A DNA stretch of 64,000 nt from Paenibacillus taiwanensis DSM 18679 (GTDB taxonomy: Bacteria; Bacillota; Bacilli; Paenibacillales; Paenibacillaceae), in NCBI RefSeq assembly GCF_000425125.1, contig NZ_KE384310.1, forward strand, positions 43,191 to 107,190, written 5' to 3'. This document shows, piece by piece, positions 14,741 through 25,336 of the stretch. Position 1 is the stretch's first letter. Each line of letters begins with the position of its first letter. Under the pieces are notes generated by a model. That model was not told the origin of the DNA. It was given only the letters and a program-made list of their open reading frames with translations, and ran no database searches. The position numbers and the translations under genes were made by a program.

Positions 14741-15952
14741 TTGATATCTATTATTGACTTGAATGAGACCTCAATAAAGAATGCCACGCCACTTTGTTAT
14801 ACCCTCGCTGATCACCTATTATGGCTTGCTTATCAACCGCCGCAGTCCGAAGATGGAGTAGCACAAGGCAGTTTTAGCCTTCAGTTGTTTAATATACATA
14901 GTTATCTAAGCAAGCCGATTGAATTAAGCCACAATATAGATTGTAGATGCTTTTCCCCTACAGGAAATCAATATTTAATGTACTATTTCCCAGAGTTTAA
15001 TGCTGAAGAAGCGTGTTTTCATTTTTATCGGGTAGCATGTGTGGAGGGGAAGGAAGAGTATGTAGAGTCATACTGTGTTCGGCATCAGTTGAAAAATATA
15101 TCGGCTAATCTATATCAAACCAAATTATTTCCTATTGATGATCGCTATACATTAGCTTGTTTATATTTGAACGATGATCATAGATCGCCAAAAACGTTCT
15201 ACGATAAGTTGCTATTAATAGATGCAGAGAAGAGGACAATAGATGAACTTCGAGAGGACGCTGACAGTCTGGATACTATGAGGCGCGTAAATACGATACA
15301 TATCGAAAGGATAGCGAGAAAGGTTGTAATCATATGCGTAACGGGTATCATTACGAATCGTGAAAAAAGAATCATTTGGGAAGGTCAATGCTACGCCCAA
15401 CAATTTCAAGATTATGAGGATGAGACGCAGTCTTGGATTGTATACGAAAAGGAAGCCTTTATTTCAGCTATCCAAAACAAAGAAACGCTCTCACATCCGA
15501 TTGTGGAACTAGTAGATAAGCAGGGAACGATTAGATATGTAGGTGCTACGGATAAGAAGCTGTTCTTGGAGAAGGCTGATTTTACTACTGGTCAGCAAAA
15601 ATTACTAGGTTTCGATGTAGACATGCATACAAAGACAGTTATTTATCGTACCTATGAGCATTTTAAAAATGCCGAGATTTATAACGGCAATCAGATCATT
15701 CTCAAAAGTCTTGAGAACAACCGCATTACACTAGAAGCCGTAGAAGATCCTTTATGGACAAAAGACTGGTGGGGCAATCATATTATTTTTGCAAATGATG
15801 AAATTGTAATATCAGAAGGCGAGGAAATTTTATCGGGAGCGGCTGTAACGATCACAAAAATATATGACGTTGAGTCCTCGGAAGAGTTATTTAGGTTTGA
15901 AAATAGGACTTTGATCTATGAACCCTATCATCAACTTTGTTTATTGTTATGA
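14741..15952 (+). CDS. Uncharacterised 403-residue protein
   Basis: I do not recognise this protein. It starts at TTG 14741, 5 bp behind GGGGAGG. There is no signal peptide or membrane segment, so it should be cytosolic. The sequence is rich in short beta-strand-like hydrophobic/aromatic stretches separated by acidic turns (for example CRCFSPTGNQYLMYYFPEF), which suggests a beta-propeller-like all-beta fold; this is inference. It is monocistronic between eno and the secreted nucleotidase. AT content is higher and codon bias weaker than in the glycolytic genes next door. Confidence 0.7.
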   Translation: MISIIDLNETSIKNATPLCYTLADHLLWLAYQPPQSEDGVAQGSFSLQLFNIHSYLSKPIELSHNIDCRCFSPTGNQYLMYYFPEFNAEEACFHFYRVACVEGKEEYVESYCVRHQLKNISANLYQTKLFPIDDRYTLACLYLNDDHRSPKTFYDKLLLIDAEKRTIDELREDADSLDTMRRVNTIHIERIARKVVIICVTGIITNREKRIIWEGQCYAQQFQDYEDETQSWIVYEKEAFISAIQNKETLSHPIVELVDKQGTIRYVGATDKKLFLEKADFTTGQQKLLGFDVDMHTKTVIYRTYEHFKNAEIYNGNQIILKSLENNRITLEAVEDPLWTKDWWGNHIIFANDEIVISEGEEILSGAAVTITKIYDVESSEELFRFENRTLIYEPYHQLCLLL

Positions 15953-16168
15953 TCTTAAGATAGGATGGTATTAAATGGGTTTATTTTTTATCTGCTTGGT
16001 CCCAAAGAAGGCGATTTTACTAAAAAAACATATTAATTTTGCCCATATATCATATATTTAATCCTAAATATAGAAATTTATTCATTTAGTTATCTACCAA
16101 TTATAAGTTGCAGGTGCTACACTATTTCTGCTTGGCATTTGTATACATATAGGAGGTCAATTTTACAC

Positions 16169-18403
16169 ATGAAAAAAACACGCAAGCAAATGCTGACTGC
16201 TTTTCTGCTCAGCACCTCTTTGGTGGTTGGGGCCGTATCTTTTCCCCTTACATCAGTAAAAGCCGAAGACAGTTCGATCTTGAAGCTCCGCCTGCTTGAA
16301 ACGACAGATCTCCACACCAACATCGTTAACTACGACTACTACCAGGACAAAGCGACCGACGAATTCGGCCTGGCGAAAACGGCAACCTTAATTAAGAAAG
16401 CAAGAGATGAAGCAAAAAATAGTATTCTCATTGACAACGGAGACTTGCTGCAAGGTAATCCACTCGGTGATTATGTTGCTAAGATCGATCCGTTAAAAGA
16501 CGGCGAGACTCACCCCGTTTATAAAGCGATGAACCTGCTGAACTATGATGTGGGAAATATCGGGAACCACGAGTTTAACTTTGGTTTGGACCATCTGAAC
16601 CGCAGCCTGAAAGGTGCTAAGTTTCCTTATATTAATGCAAACGTCTATGTAGACGATAAAGACAAAAATCCAGATAACGATAAAAACCTGTTTACACCTT
16701 ATCAAATCCTTGAGCGTAAATTTAAAGATGAGAACGGCAAGGAAGTTACTTTGAAAGTGGGCGTCATCGGTTTTGTTCCTCCACAAATTATGATGTGGGA
16801 CAAGTCTAATCTGGAAGGCAAAGTTATAGCTAAAGACATTCTGGCTACGGCTAACAAATTTGTGCCTGAAATGAAGCAAAAGGGAGCTGACATTATCGTC
16901 GCAGTGCCTCACTCCGGTCTGGGCCCTGTAGAGACAGCTGCCAACTTGGAAAATGCCAGTTACCAGTTGAGTAAAATTGATGGCATCGATGCGATTCTGT
17001 TTGGACATTCCCACCTTGTATTCCCGGGACCAGGTTATGATAATGTCCCAGGTGTTGATGCAGCCAAAGGAACGATTAATGGTAAACCTGCGGTTATGCC
17101 TGGTTACTGGGGTAACCATTTGGGCGTCATTGACCTGACATTAACTCAAGCGAATGGAAAATGGAAAGTGACGGAGTCTGCTACCAAAGCAGTTCCTATT
17201 TACGATAAAGCTAAGAAAGCATCTCTTGCGGATGCTGACCAATCCATTTTGGATGCTGTAAAAGATGAACACGATCACACGGTAAAATGGGTGCGTTCAG
17301 CTGTAGGAAAAACGACTTCTCCTATTTATAGCTACTTTGCCCTTGTTCAAGATGATCCATCTATTCAGATCGTAACCAACGCCCAGAAATGGTTTGTAGA
17401 GAAAAATATTAAAGGTACAGAATATGATGGTATTCCTGTGCTGTCAGCAGGTGCGCCATTTAAAGCAGGCGGCCGTAATGGCGTAAGCTACTATTCCAAC
17501 ATTCCTGCCGGAACGATTGCGATTAAGAACGTGTCTGATCTTTACATTTATCCGAACACGCTAAAAGCGGTACTGATTAATGGGGCACAGGTGAAAGAAT
17601 GGCTAGAGCGCTCTGCTGGCCAGTTCAATCAAATCGACGTCAAGAAACAAGAAGAACAGCCGCTTGTTAACGAGTCGTTCCCTACTTATAACTTTGACGT
17701 GATCGACGGTGTTACTTATCAAATCGATGTTACACAACCGAATAAATACGCAATTGATGGTACAGTAGCCAATATTAATGCCAACCGAATTAAGAACTTG
17801 GCGTTTAAAGGCAAGCCGGTTAAAGCAACAGACAAGTATATTGTCGTAACCAACAATTATCGTGCAAGTGGTGGCGGTGCTTTCCCTGGTCTGGACGGCA
17901 AAAATATTATCATTGACTCTCCAGATGAAAACCGTCAAGTCGTCATTGACTACATTTTAAACGAGAAAAATATTAATCCAGCAGCCGATAACAACTGGAC
18001 GTTTGCACCTATAGCCAGCAAAACAAACGTAACCTTTATGTCGGCTCCGGAAGCAAAGCAGTTTGTGAAGAGCGAATCCAAAATTAAATTTATTAACGTG
18101 CTTGAAAGTGGCTTTGCTAAATATTCCATTGATTTGTCCAAGCCAGCAGTACCAGCTGAGAAGCCAGCAACACCGGCTAAACCAGCTACACCAGCAAAGC
18201 CAAGCACACCGGCTAAACCAGGAAAGCCGACAACACCAGGTAAATCCGATAAACCAGGCAAGCCAGCAACACCAGGTAAATCCGATAAACCAGGCAAGCC
18301 GGCAACACCAGGTAAATCCGATAAACCAGGCAAACCGACAACACCGGGTAAATCCGATAAATCGGGCAAGCCAGCAACACCTGCTAAGCCAGGTACAAAA
18401 TAA
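16169..18403 (+). CDS. Secreted 5'-nucleotidase / 2',3'-cyclic-nucleotide 2'-phosphodiesterase (CpdB/YfkN-like)
   Basis: Extracytoplasmic metallophosphoesterase that scavenges phosphate and nucleosides from nucleotides. ATG 16169 is 8 bp behind AGGAGGTCAA. Residues 1-32 form a Sec signal peptide ending VKA. The calcineurin-like domain has metal motifs TTDLH (Asp47, His49), DNGD (about 89-92), GNHE (133-135) and FGHSH; the C-terminal 5_nucleotid_C domain includes NYRASGGGAFPG. The tail from about residue 660 is a Pro/Lys/Thr-rich linker with a 12-residue repeat (4 exact-length units at DNA level). No LPxTG or membrane anchor follows, so the tail probably binds the wall through charge. 744 residues. 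Confidence 0.88.
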   Translation: MKKTRKQMLTAFLLSTSLVVGAVSFPLTSVKAEDSSILKLRLLETTDLHTNIVNYDYYQDKATDEFGLAKTATLIKKARDEAKNSILIDNGDLLQGNPLGDYVAKIDPLKDGETHPVYKAMNLLNYDVGNIGNHEFNFGLDHLNRSLKGAKFPYINANVYVDDKDKNPDNDKNLFTPYQILERKFKDENGKEVTLKVGVIGFVPPQIMMWDKSNLEGKVIAKDILATANKFVPEMKQKGADIIVAVPHSGLGPVETAANLENASYQLSKIDGIDAILFGHSHLVFPGPGYDNVPGVDAAKGTINGKPAVMPGYWGNHLGVIDLTLTQANGKWKVTESATKAVPIYDKAKKASLADADQSILDAVKDEHDHTVKWVRSAVGKTTSPIYSYFALVQDDPSIQIVTNAQKWFVEKNIKGTEYDGIPVLSAGAPFKAGGRNGVSYYSNIPAGTIAIKNVSDLYIYPNTLKAVLINGAQVKEWLERSAGQFNQIDVKKQEEQPLVNESFPTYNFDVIDGVTYQIDVTQPNKYAIDGTVANINANRIKNLAFKGKPVKATDKYIVVTNNYRASGGGAFPGLDGKNIIIDSPDENRQVVIDYILNEKNINPAADNNWTFAPIASKTNVTFMSAPEAKQFVKSESKIKFINVLESGFAKYSIDLSKPAVPAEKPATPAKPATPAKPSTPAKPGKPTTPGKSDKPGKPATPGKSDKPGKPATPGKSDKPGKPTTPGKSDKSGKPATPAKPGTK
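18236..18379 (+). repeat. Four tandem 36-bp units coding PGKSDKPGKPAT
   Basis: Units begin at 18236, 18272, 18308 and 18344, each starting with CCAGGTAAATCC or CCGGGTAAATCC. Differences between units are few and mostly synonymous or A/T swaps. They form the wall-spanning tail of the nucleotidase and could change copy number by slippage. Confidence 0.92.
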
Positions 18404-18415
18404 ACTGCTGTAGTA

Positions 18416-18467
18416 AAAGAAGCTGCTCTCTATGTCATGTGATGACTGGGGAATAGCTTCTTTTTTT
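18416..18467 (+). terminator. Terminator of the nucleotidase gene
   Basis: AGAAGCT (18418-18424) pairs with AGCTTCT (18455-18461), an inner TCAT/ATGA stem is present, and seven Ts follow. Confidence 0.82.
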
Positions 18468-18483
18468 GCTGCTTTTGGCCATA

Positions 18484-18527
18484 AATAAAAGCTGCCCACT
18501 AAGCGTAACTTTAGCTTAGTGGGCAGC
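18484..18527 (-). terminator. Terminator of odhAB
   Basis: A perfect 14-bp stem, GCTGCCCACTAAGC (18491-18504) with GCTTAGTGGGCAGC (18514-18527). On the minus strand it is followed by TTTTATTT, 55 bp after the odhB stop. Confidence 0.88.
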
Positions 18528-18582
18528 CATTTTATGCGTGTATCGAGAATACTATGCGTTCAAGCATCGCCTGTTATGCTGC

Positions 18583-19869
18583 TTATCCTTCCAGTAACAA
18601 GGATTCAGGGTCTTCGAGCAATTCTTTCACTTTGACGAGGAAGCTGACGGCTTCTGCACCATCTACGATACGGTGATCGTAAGAGAGTGCAATATACATC
18701 ATCGGACGGTTCTCCATACGCTCCTGATCAATGGCAACTGGACGTAATTGGATCTTATGCATGCCCAAAATACCAACTTGCGGCGCGTTTAGGATTGGTG
18801 TAGACAATAGGGAGCCAAATACGCCTCCGTTAGTAATTGTAAACGTGCCGCCTTGCAAATCAGAAATCGCTAGCGTGTTGGCCCGCGCTTTGCCAGCCAG
18901 ATCGATAATTTGCTTCTCGATATCAGCGAAGCCTAGTCGATCCGCATCACGAACAACTGGGACAACCAAGCCTTCCTTCGCGGATACCGCAATGCCGATA
19001 TCATAATATTTCTTAACGTACAGCTCATCACCCGCAATTTCGGCATTTAGGAGCGGATATGCTTTTAAAGCGCCGATTACAGCTTTGGTGAAAAAGGACA
19101 TGAAGCCCAAGTTCACATCGTGCTTTTCTTTGAATTTGTCTTTACGACGCTTGCGTACATCCATAATCGCAGTCATATCGACTTCGTTAAACGTCGTTAG
19201 CATTGCAGCAGACTGCTGCGCTTCTACGAGCCGCTTGGCGATCGTTTGGCGGCGGCGCGACATTTTGCGGACCTCAACTGGCTTGCCGGCTTGAGCGGCT
19301 GCATCCGAAGCGGAGCTAGCTGCTGGCGGAGCAGCAACCTGACGAGGTGCTGCTGCACTGGCAGGTGCGCTGTTCAAGCGAGCTTGTGCTTGAACATCCT
19401 CCTGCTTGATCCGTCCGAGTGGATCACGTGTCTGTACATCCCGCAAGTCAATGCCTTGTTCACGAGCCAACTTGCGCGCATGCGGAGTGGCGTAAGTTTC
19501 ACTATTGTCCACAGTCGGTACGATTGTCGGTGTTGCAGTAGGGACAACAGCATTTGGGACAGGAGCTTCTGGTGTTTGTGGAGCCACAGCTACCGCGGCT
19601 GCGCCCGCTGGTTGAACTGGCGCGTGCGCACTACCTCCAGCACGAATAATTCCGATAACCTCACCAACTTGAACATTTTCGCCGTCTGGACGAAGTATTT
19701 GCTCAAGGACGCCGTCTTCCTCTGCACTAATCTCCAAATTGACCTTATCGGTTTCAAGCTCGGCCAGTACATCGCCTTGTTTCACGGCCTCCCCTTGCTT
19801 TACGTGCCATTTATGCAAAGTTCCTTCTGTTATGGACTCGCCTAGTTCAGGTACTTTAATTTCTGCCAC
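18583..19869 (-). CDS. odhB: 2-oxoglutarate dehydrogenase E2, dihydrolipoyl succinyltransferase
   Basis: Core acyltransferase of the 2-oxoglutarate dehydrogenase complex, moving succinyl from lipoyl to CoA. GTG start (19869-19867) behind AAGGGGGTA. One lipoyl domain (residues 1-80) carries the lipoylated Lys42 in ETDKVNL. An Ala/Pro-rich linker follows, then the E1/E3-binding domain (about 126-162, [17 protein letters not shown]) and the catalytic domain with DHRIVDG at 398-404 (His399, Asp403). 428 residues. It lies 34 bp after odhA in the same operon; no lipoamide dehydrogenase gene is adjacent. Confidence 0.96.
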   Translation of the reverse strand: MAEIKVPELGESITEGTLHKWHVKQGEAVKQGDVLAELETDKVNLEISAEEDGVLEQILRPDGENVQVGEVIGIIRAGGSAHAPVQPAGAAAVAVAPQTPEAPVPNAVVPTATPTIVPTVDNSETYATPHARKLAREQGIDLRDVQTRDPLGRIKQEDVQAQARLNSAPASAAAPRQVAAPPAASSASDAAAQAGKPVEVRKMSRRRQTIAKRLVEAQQSAAMLTTFNEVDMTAIMDVRKRRKDKFKEKHDVNLGFMSFFTKAVIGALKAYPLLNAEIAGDELYVKKYYDIGIAVSAKEGLVVPVVRDADRLGFADIEKQIIDLAGKARANTLAISDLQGGTFTITNGGVFGSLLSTPILNAPQVGILGMHKIQLRPVAIDQERMENRPMMYIALSYDHRIVDGAEAVSFLVKVKELLEDPESLLLEG

Positions 19870-19903
19870 GATGGCTACCCCCTTGAGTTCAATGCGCGTA
19901 TGA

Positions 19904-22750
19904 TTAAGCTTGTTGTAGCTTTAGTGCTTTATGGACGATCTGACGTTGTTCGTGGCTGTGCACATCCGCGTAGCCGCTAGCAGGGCTTGAGCGTTCGCCT
20001 CGTCCGATATATTCGAGAGAAGCTGCTTTAGGCAGCAGAGCACGCAATTTAGGTTCCATAAACGTCCAAGCACCCATATTTTGAGGCTCCTCTTGGACCC
20101 ACATCACTTCTTTTAAAGACTTGAGGCGGCCGATAACGGCGGCGATTTCCTCTTCTGGGAACGGATAAAGCTGTTCAACACGAATGATATGCAGCCAGCT
20201 CCAATCCTGATCTGGGTAATTCTCCAATTCAGCTTCCAGATCAAGTGCCACTTTGCCAGAACATAAAAGCAGACGCTGCACTTTGGCAGGCTTGCTGCCG
20301 AGCAGTGGCTCTTCCAGAATCGGACGGAACGTTCCTTCTGTCAAAGCAGCAACAGGAGTCGCGCTGCGAGCGTTACGCAGCAGGCTCTTCGGCGACATCA
20401 CAACAAGCGGACGTGCTTGCAAGGTTCCACCGATCGCAGCTTGGCGGCGAAGCAGGTGGAAGTATTGCGCAGCACTCGTCAAGTTTGCAACCATCCAGTT
20501 GCCATTAGCGGACAACTGCAAGTAACGTTCTAGTCGAGCGCTGGAGTGTTCTGGACCTTGCCCCTCATAGCCGTGCGGGAGCAGCATAACCAAATTGGAA
20601 TACTGATGCCACTTCGCTTGGCCAGCGGCGATGAATTGATCAAATATGACTTGCGCCACGTTAGCAAAGTCTCCGTATTGAGCTTCCCAAATCACAAGTG
20701 TCTCCGGTGCAAATACGTTATAGCCATATTCAAAGCCGAGTACCGCTGCTTCAGTCAGCGGGCTATTGTGAATGGCAAATGAAGCTTTCGTCTGCGGAAT
20801 CGAATGCAGCGGGCAATATTTGCTGCCATTCGTAGGATCGTGCAGCATTAAATGGCGCTGTGCAAATGTTCCGCGTTCCACATCCTGGCCGCTCAAACGA
20901 ATAGGCTGGCCTTCTGCAAGAATGGAAGCAAAGGCGAGTGTTTCCGCCAAAGCCCAGTCTACCTTATCTTCTTCCGCAAAGGCTGCCGCTCGACGCTTTA
21001 AGATGCGGTCAAGCTTCGGATAAGGTGTAAACGATTCGGGATACTGAACCAAAGCTTCATTCAGCTCACGTAATTGCTCTGCTGCTATGCCCGTATCTGA
21101 TGGAATAGGGGCATTGGCGCGTGGTAACTTATCGCTCTGATTGCGATATTCCGTTGCTGTCCGTTCACGCATTTTCTCATATGCTTGCTGGAATGCAGCT
21201 TCGATGTCATCCTTCATTTGCTGAACATCGGCTTCCGTCAATACACCCGATTGCTTGAGCTTCTCTGCATATATTTGATGAGCGATCAGGTGCTTGTTCA
21301 CTTTCTCGTATACGAGCGGCTGTGTCGAGCTTGGGTCATCCATCTCATTATGACCGTGACGGCGATAGCCGATCAGGTCGATCAGGAAGTCTTTCTTAAA
21401 CGTATCCCGATATTCAAATGCCATTCTCACGGCTGCAATACAGGCTTCTGGATCGTCTGCGTTTACATGCAGAATCGGAATTTCATATCCTTTAGCTAAG
21501 TCGCTTGCATATAAAGTGGAACGGGAATCTGAGCTTTCCGTCGTAAAGCCAATCCGGTTGTTGACGATAAGGTGGAGAGTTCCTCCATTCTGGAATCCAC
21601 GCAACTTATCAAAGTTCAGTGTCTCGGCTACGATACCTTCGCCAGGGAATGCTGCATCACCGTGCATAAGTACAGCCAATGCTCGATCGGTATCTTGCAC
21701 CGGATATCCTTGAGTGCTGCGTTCTTCCTGTGCCGCGCGGGCGAAGCCTTCCACTACTGAGTTTACATATTCCAGATGACTCGGGTTATTGGCTAGTGTG
21801 ATGGTCGTTCGCAACTGATCTTGCTCGAAATCGTGATCTGCGCCAAGGTGATACTTAACGTCGCCCGTCCAGCCGAAGTTAATGCCTGTAGAACCCTCAG
21901 AAGGGTACAGGTCTTTGTTCGGTGAATGGTGGAACTCCGAGAAGATGGCGCCGTAAGGCTTGCCTAGAACGTGTGCCAGCACGTTCAAGCGGCCGCGGTG
22001 GGCCATTCCCATCAAGATGTGTTTGCCGCCGTCTTTAGCGAAGGACAATACGATCTCGTCAAGCATCGGCACAAGCGCATCGTTGCCTTCAATGGAAAAG
22101 CGCTTTTGGCCGACAAAGGTTTTGTGCATATATTTTTCAAATAAGTCGACTTGAATCATACGTCTGAGCAGCTTCTTCTTCTCATCCACTGTCAGCTCAA
22201 TCGGATCGCTTTCTGCTTGAGCACGCAGCCAGCGTTTCTCATTAACGTCATGAACGTGGCCAAAATCGTAAGCAATCGTACGCGTGTAGCATTTCTTTAA
22301 CTGCTCGATCGCTTCCCATGCAGTACGGATGTTTGCCGGGGGCTCATTCCAGACCAAGGATGCTGGGAGCGACTTCAGTTGTTCGCTTGTCAGGCCATAA
22401 GATTCAGGCTCGAAACGCTGTAGTAACGGCACGGAATCAGCGCCCAACGGATCAATGTCCGCAGCCAAATGGCCGAAATGACGGATATGATCAGCAAGCT
22501 TCGATACGGCTACTGCCTGCTGAAGCTGGGCCTCCCCGATAGGAGACGTGCTGCTATTAACAGTTGTATGAGCTGGCTCACTATACGAATCCATTGGAGG
22601 CGGACCATACTGTTCAAACAGTTCCCGATACTGAGCGTCTACCGCCTCAGGATTGATTACATACTCTTCGTATTGTTCTTGCACGTATCCAAGGTTCGGG
22701 CCATAATACTGCTCCCAAGCCCACCCCCGGTTAGACGTTCCAACCGACAT
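19904..22750 (-). CDS. odhA: 2-oxoglutarate dehydrogenase E1 component
   Basis: Thiamine-diphosphate enzyme that decarboxylates 2-oxoglutarate and reductively succinylates E2. ATG at 22750, behind GAGGAGG. 948 residues, close to the Bacillus length. The N-terminus ([23 protein letters not shown]) matches the E1 peripheral region that contacts the complex. [20 protein letters not shown], the ThDP site around [17 protein letters not shown], and [14 protein letters not shown] are diagnostic. First gene of odhAB; a candidate promoter is at 22872-22902. Confidence 0.97.
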   Translation of the reverse strand: MSVGTSNRGWAWEQYYGPNLGYVQEQYEEYVINPEAVDAQYRELFEQYGPPPMDSYSEPAHTTVNSSTSPIGEAQLQQAVAVSKLADHIRHFGHLAADIDPLGADSVPLLQRFEPESYGLTSEQLKSLPASLVWNEPPANIRTAWEAIEQLKKCYTRTIAYDFGHVHDVNEKRWLRAQAESDPIELTVDEKKKLLRRMIQVDLFEKYMHKTFVGQKRFSIEGNDALVPMLDEIVLSFAKDGGKHILMGMAHRGRLNVLAHVLGKPYGAIFSEFHHSPNKDLYPSEGSTGINFGWTGDVKYHLGADHDFEQDQLRTTITLANNPSHLEYVNSVVEGFARAAQEERSTQGYPVQDTDRALAVLMHGDAAFPGEGIVAETLNFDKLRGFQNGGTLHLIVNNRIGFTTESSDSRSTLYASDLAKGYEIPILHVNADDPEACIAAVRMAFEYRDTFKKDFLIDLIGYRRHGHNEMDDPSSTQPLVYEKVNKHLIAHQIYAEKLKQSGVLTEADVQQMKDDIEAAFQQAYEKMRERTATEYRNQSDKLPRANAPIPSDTGIAAEQLRELNEALVQYPESFTPYPKLDRILKRRAAAFAEEDKVDWALAETLAFASILAEGQPIRLSGQDVERGTFAQRHLMLHDPTNGSKYCPLHSIPQTKASFAIHNSPLTEAAVLGFEYGYNVFAPETLVIWEAQYGDFANVAQVIFDQFIAAGQAKWHQYSNLVMLLPHGYEGQGPEHSSARLERYLQLSANGNWMVANLTSAAQYFHLLRRQAAIGGTLQARPLVVMSPKSLLRNARSATPVAALTEGTFRPILEEPLLGSKPAKVQRLLLCSGKVALDLEAELENYPDQDWSWLHIIRVEQLYPFPEEEIAAVIGRLKSLKEVMWVQEEPQNMGAWTFMEPKLRALLPKAASLEYIGRGERSSPASGYADVHSHEQRQIVHKALKLQQA

Positions 22751-22871
22751 GGATCATGACCTCCTCATGTTATCTATCCTGTTGTTAGGGATAAATCGTA
22801 GTTCCCTATATGTTCATTCATCCAATTATTGCGCTTTCATCTATTCGCTAGTGAATACTGGAAACGGCTCT

Positions 22872-22902
22872 ATTATACTAAACATTTGAACGAATTTATC
22901 AA
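22872..22902 (-). promoter_or_regulatory. Candidate odhAB promoter
   Basis: On the minus strand a perfect TATAAT (22877-22872) is preceded by TTGATA (22902-22897) with a 19-bp spacer, longer than optimal. It lies about 120 bp upstream of odhA. Confidence 0.5.
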
Positions 22903-23116
22903 AAAGTTAGATTTATTTAAGATAGCTTTTTCAGATGATAACCATATCAAAAGGAGATAGATGTCGAAAGAGTCAAGCGCAACATGAGATTGAACACAAT
23001 TGTGTGGAGTTTTAGGTTCTCACAAATGAGATGAATATGCTGTCAGCAACAATCTCAAATGACGAGACTGGAGTCGCAAATGCACTGGACCTGAGGCTAG
23101 TTTTGCGGAAAACCAC

Positions 23117-23145
23117 TTGTTGGAAAAGGAAAGCGTCGATATAAT
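23117..23145 (+). promoter_or_regulatory. Sigma-A promoter of the padR operon
   Basis: TTGTTG (23117-23122), 17-bp spacer, TATAAT (23140-23145), about 140 bp upstream of the padR TTG start. The rest of the 530-bp odhA-padR interval shows no gene. Confidence 0.7.
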
Positions 23146-23283
23146 CAATACTAGCTACTGCACAATATACAATACTGAATGATAAATATAACATTTAACA
23201 ACTTTTTCAGATGTATGTTTAGCTTCAACGGCAGCATAACAGGTGCGAAATGTCATTGTGCTGAAAGTAAAGGGGGAAGCCAA

Positions 23284-23649
23284 TTGAAGGAGATTATCCA
23301 ATTTAAAAAGGGCGTGCTTGGCCTGTGTGTCATGGTATTAATTAACCAACGAGACCGTTATGGCTTTGAACTCGCCCAGCAAATATCGAAGCATGTAGAG
23401 GTAGCAGAAGGGGCGCTGTATCCCGTTTTGCGGCGGATGGTGGCGGATGGGCATTGTACGACCTATTTGCAGGAATCTACGGAAGGTCCGCCTCGTAAAT
23501 ATTATACATTAACGCCTGAGGGCAAGGCATATATGAATGAGCTTGTGTCCGAGTGGCAGAGCTTTGTAAGCGGGGTGACCACTTTGTTAGAGCAATCGGG
23601 CAGTGAGAATGACCCCGCACAAGATCAAAGTGAACTATCCGGTGATTAG
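23284..23649 (+). CDS. PadR family transcriptional regulator
   Basis: Small winged-helix regulator of 121 residues. I take TTG 23284 as the start because it follows AGGGGGAAG and yields MKEIIQFKKGVLGLCVMVLIN, the usual PadR beginning; the upstream open frame is not conserved. The wHTH covers YGFELAQQISKHVEVAEGALYPVLRRMVADGH, and the wing GPPRKYYTLTPEGKAYM is the PadR signature. PadR/HAAS pairs usually control a membrane or envelope-stress operon; here the two downstream genes are the natural targets. Confidence 0.9.
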   Translation: MKEIIQFKKGVLGLCVMVLINQRDRYGFELAQQISKHVEVAEGALYPVLRRMVADGHCTTYLQESTEGPPRKYYTLTPEGKAYMNELVSEWQSFVSGVTTLLEQSGSENDPAQDQSELSGD

Positions 23650-23760
23650 GATAAGGACCCCGATCAGGGGAGCAATTGCAGAATATCGAGGAGAAAATCA
23701 AGCACACGCCTGTTTTGAACATGATGATGTGTAATTTAATAGACGTAGGGGTGAAGTCAG

Positions 23761-24408
23761 GTGCATAAAGAATACTTTATGTTAAAGCTCAAGCTTGGAC
23801 TGATATCCATGCCGGAGAAGGATAGAAATGAAATTTTGGAAGAATACGATGCGCACTTTGAATTTGGCAAACAACAAGGCAGGACAGAAGAGGAAATTGC
23901 GAAGGAATTAGGTGACCCTGAGGAATTGGCGGTTGAACTAATGGGGGAGCCTGATGCGAGGCCAGACAATCAGCAGCCAAACAAACAGTTTCCGCCTTTC
24001 TATGGGGAATCAGATTATAGTCAATCGCATGCTGTGCCACAGATGCACAACATGCCACCGTATTATCCAGAGCAACCCCGATCAGGCGAGGCTTCACGTC
24101 GCGTGTTCGGCATAATCGGCGCACTATTTGTTAGTATTATGGTTATTCCGTTGTTAATCAGTGGTTGGGGTGTATGTATAGGTTTGATCGGAGCTTCGTT
24201 AGGGTTTGTACTAGTACCATTTGTATATGTCATAAAGCTTAGTTTTGGTGCTACTTTCTTTGGAGCGGAATTAAGCATGTGTTTAGTTGCATTTGGTGTC
24301 GGCATTTTATTAGCGCAGGCAACCGTCTTGTTATGCCGATTGTATGCAAAGCTGAATCTTGCTTATTTACATTGGGTTGCTAACGTGGGAAGGGAGAGAA
24401 GAATGTGA
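23761..24408 (+). CDS. HAAS/DUF1700 domain membrane protein
   Basis: 215 residues from GTG 23761 behind GGGGTGA. The N-terminal region (MPEKDRNEILEEYDAHFEFGKQQGRTEEEIAKELGDPEELA) is the HAAS (DUF1700) helical domain that typically sits next to PadR genes. A Pro/Gln-rich linker follows, then three to four hydrophobic segments from about residue 115. In known systems HAAS proteins act as partners in a PadR-controlled membrane-sensing circuit. Its stop overlaps the next start by 4 bp. Confidence 0.85.
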   Translation: MHKEYFMLKLKLGLISMPEKDRNEILEEYDAHFEFGKQQGRTEEEIAKELGDPEELAVELMGEPDARPDNQQPNKQFPPFYGESDYSQSHAVPQMHNMPPYYPEQPRSGEASRRVFGIIGALFVSIMVIPLLISGWGVCIGLIGASLGFVLVPFVYVIKLSFGATFFGAELSMCLVAFGVGILLAQATVLLCRLYAKLNLAYLHWVANVGRERRM

Positions 24409-25262
24409 AGAGAGTTCTGCTTAACATTTTAGCAATAGGCTGCATCGTAGTTGGTGTGGGCGGCATGTTATTTTTTGGGATGGATACAGTAGTGAAGTCT
24501 CAGCTGCCAAGCTACCAGCACAGCATCGCGATCAACGCTGATCTTAAGCGCATCGAGATTATGGCAAACGAAGGAGCAGTTGACGTCACTTGGAAGCTGG
24601 ACGGTCTGAACAAGATTGAATTGTCAGGTCAAGCACATGAGGAGACGATCAAGAAGATTAAGCATACGACGTTACAAAATCAGACACTTGAACTTGATTA
24701 TAAGCACAATGATGACTTGCAATGGATCCGAATGATCAATCTGGGCACGTATGATCGCAAGCATACTATTGTAATTCATACTACTCAGGAGTTTATATTG
24801 GAACAGTTAAATGGCAGGTTATCGGCTGGTACGTTTACGATGCAGGGCGGAAAAATTAATGACTTGTCTGTGAAAAGCGAACTGGGAAGCGTGATCGTTA
24901 AGGAAGTGCAGGGCCAACAAGCTAATTTAAGCTCAGATGCAGGGAAAGTAGTTGCCGATAACGTAGATGCTAAGCTGGATGTCAGCGCAGCATTAGGAAC
25001 AATTGATCTGATTGATACGACTCAAAATGTGACAGTAGACGCTGATGCGGGCAGCATTTTTATAGAGCAGAAACGCCCTCACTCTGCTAAAGTAAGCAGC
25101 AGCCTGGGCAGTATCGAGATTAAAGTTTCACCAGAGTACGAAGGTTCTTATGCTGCTAGCTCTAATCTTGGCAGTGTAGATGTCCCTCTTTCAAAAGGCA
25201 AAAGCGATCAATTGATTCAAGTACGTGCAGATGCAGGCAGCATCAACATTGTAGAAAAATAA
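24405..25262 (+). CDS. DUF4097 family beta-strand repeat protein, membrane-anchored
   Basis: 285 residues from GTG 24405 (4-bp overlap with the HAAS gene, so translationally coupled). One N-terminal membrane segment (VLLNILAIGCIVVGVGGMLFF) is followed by repeating short strands with regularly spaced Gly/Ser-Val motifs (LGSVIVKEVQG, AGKVVADNVDA, LGTIDLIDT, AGSIFIEQ, LGSIEIKV, LGSVDVPL, AGSINIVEK). This is the DUF4097 beta-helix pattern. It probably lies outside the membrane as the effector of the PadR-HAAS unit; the role is inferred. Confidence 0.85.
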   Translation: MKRVLLNILAIGCIVVGVGGMLFFGMDTVVKSQLPSYQHSIAINADLKRIEIMANEGAVDVTWKLDGLNKIELSGQAHEETIKKIKHTTLQNQTLELDYKHNDDLQWIRMINLGTYDRKHTIVIHTTQEFILEQLNGRLSAGTFTMQGGKINDLSVKSELGSVIVKEVQGQQANLSSDAGKVVADNVDAKLDVSAALGTIDLIDTTQNVTVDADAGSIFIEQKRPHSAKVSSSLGSIEIKVSPEYEGSYAASSNLGSVDVPLSKGKSDQLIQVRADAGSINIVEK

Positions 25263-25336
25263 TGAGTTCATGCAGGAATTGGCATTATAATCGGTTATAA
25301 TGAGAAGATATGATGCAATAAAGGGGTATCGATCAA

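Noticed and set aside
18236..18379. 36-bp repeats that resemble CRISPR repeat length
   Set aside because: Units are tandem with no spacers and lie in frame in the nucleotidase gene.
22751..23283. Riboswitch or T-box upstream of odhA or padR
   Set aside because: No conserved aptamer or T-box sequence could be recognised; only promoters are supported.
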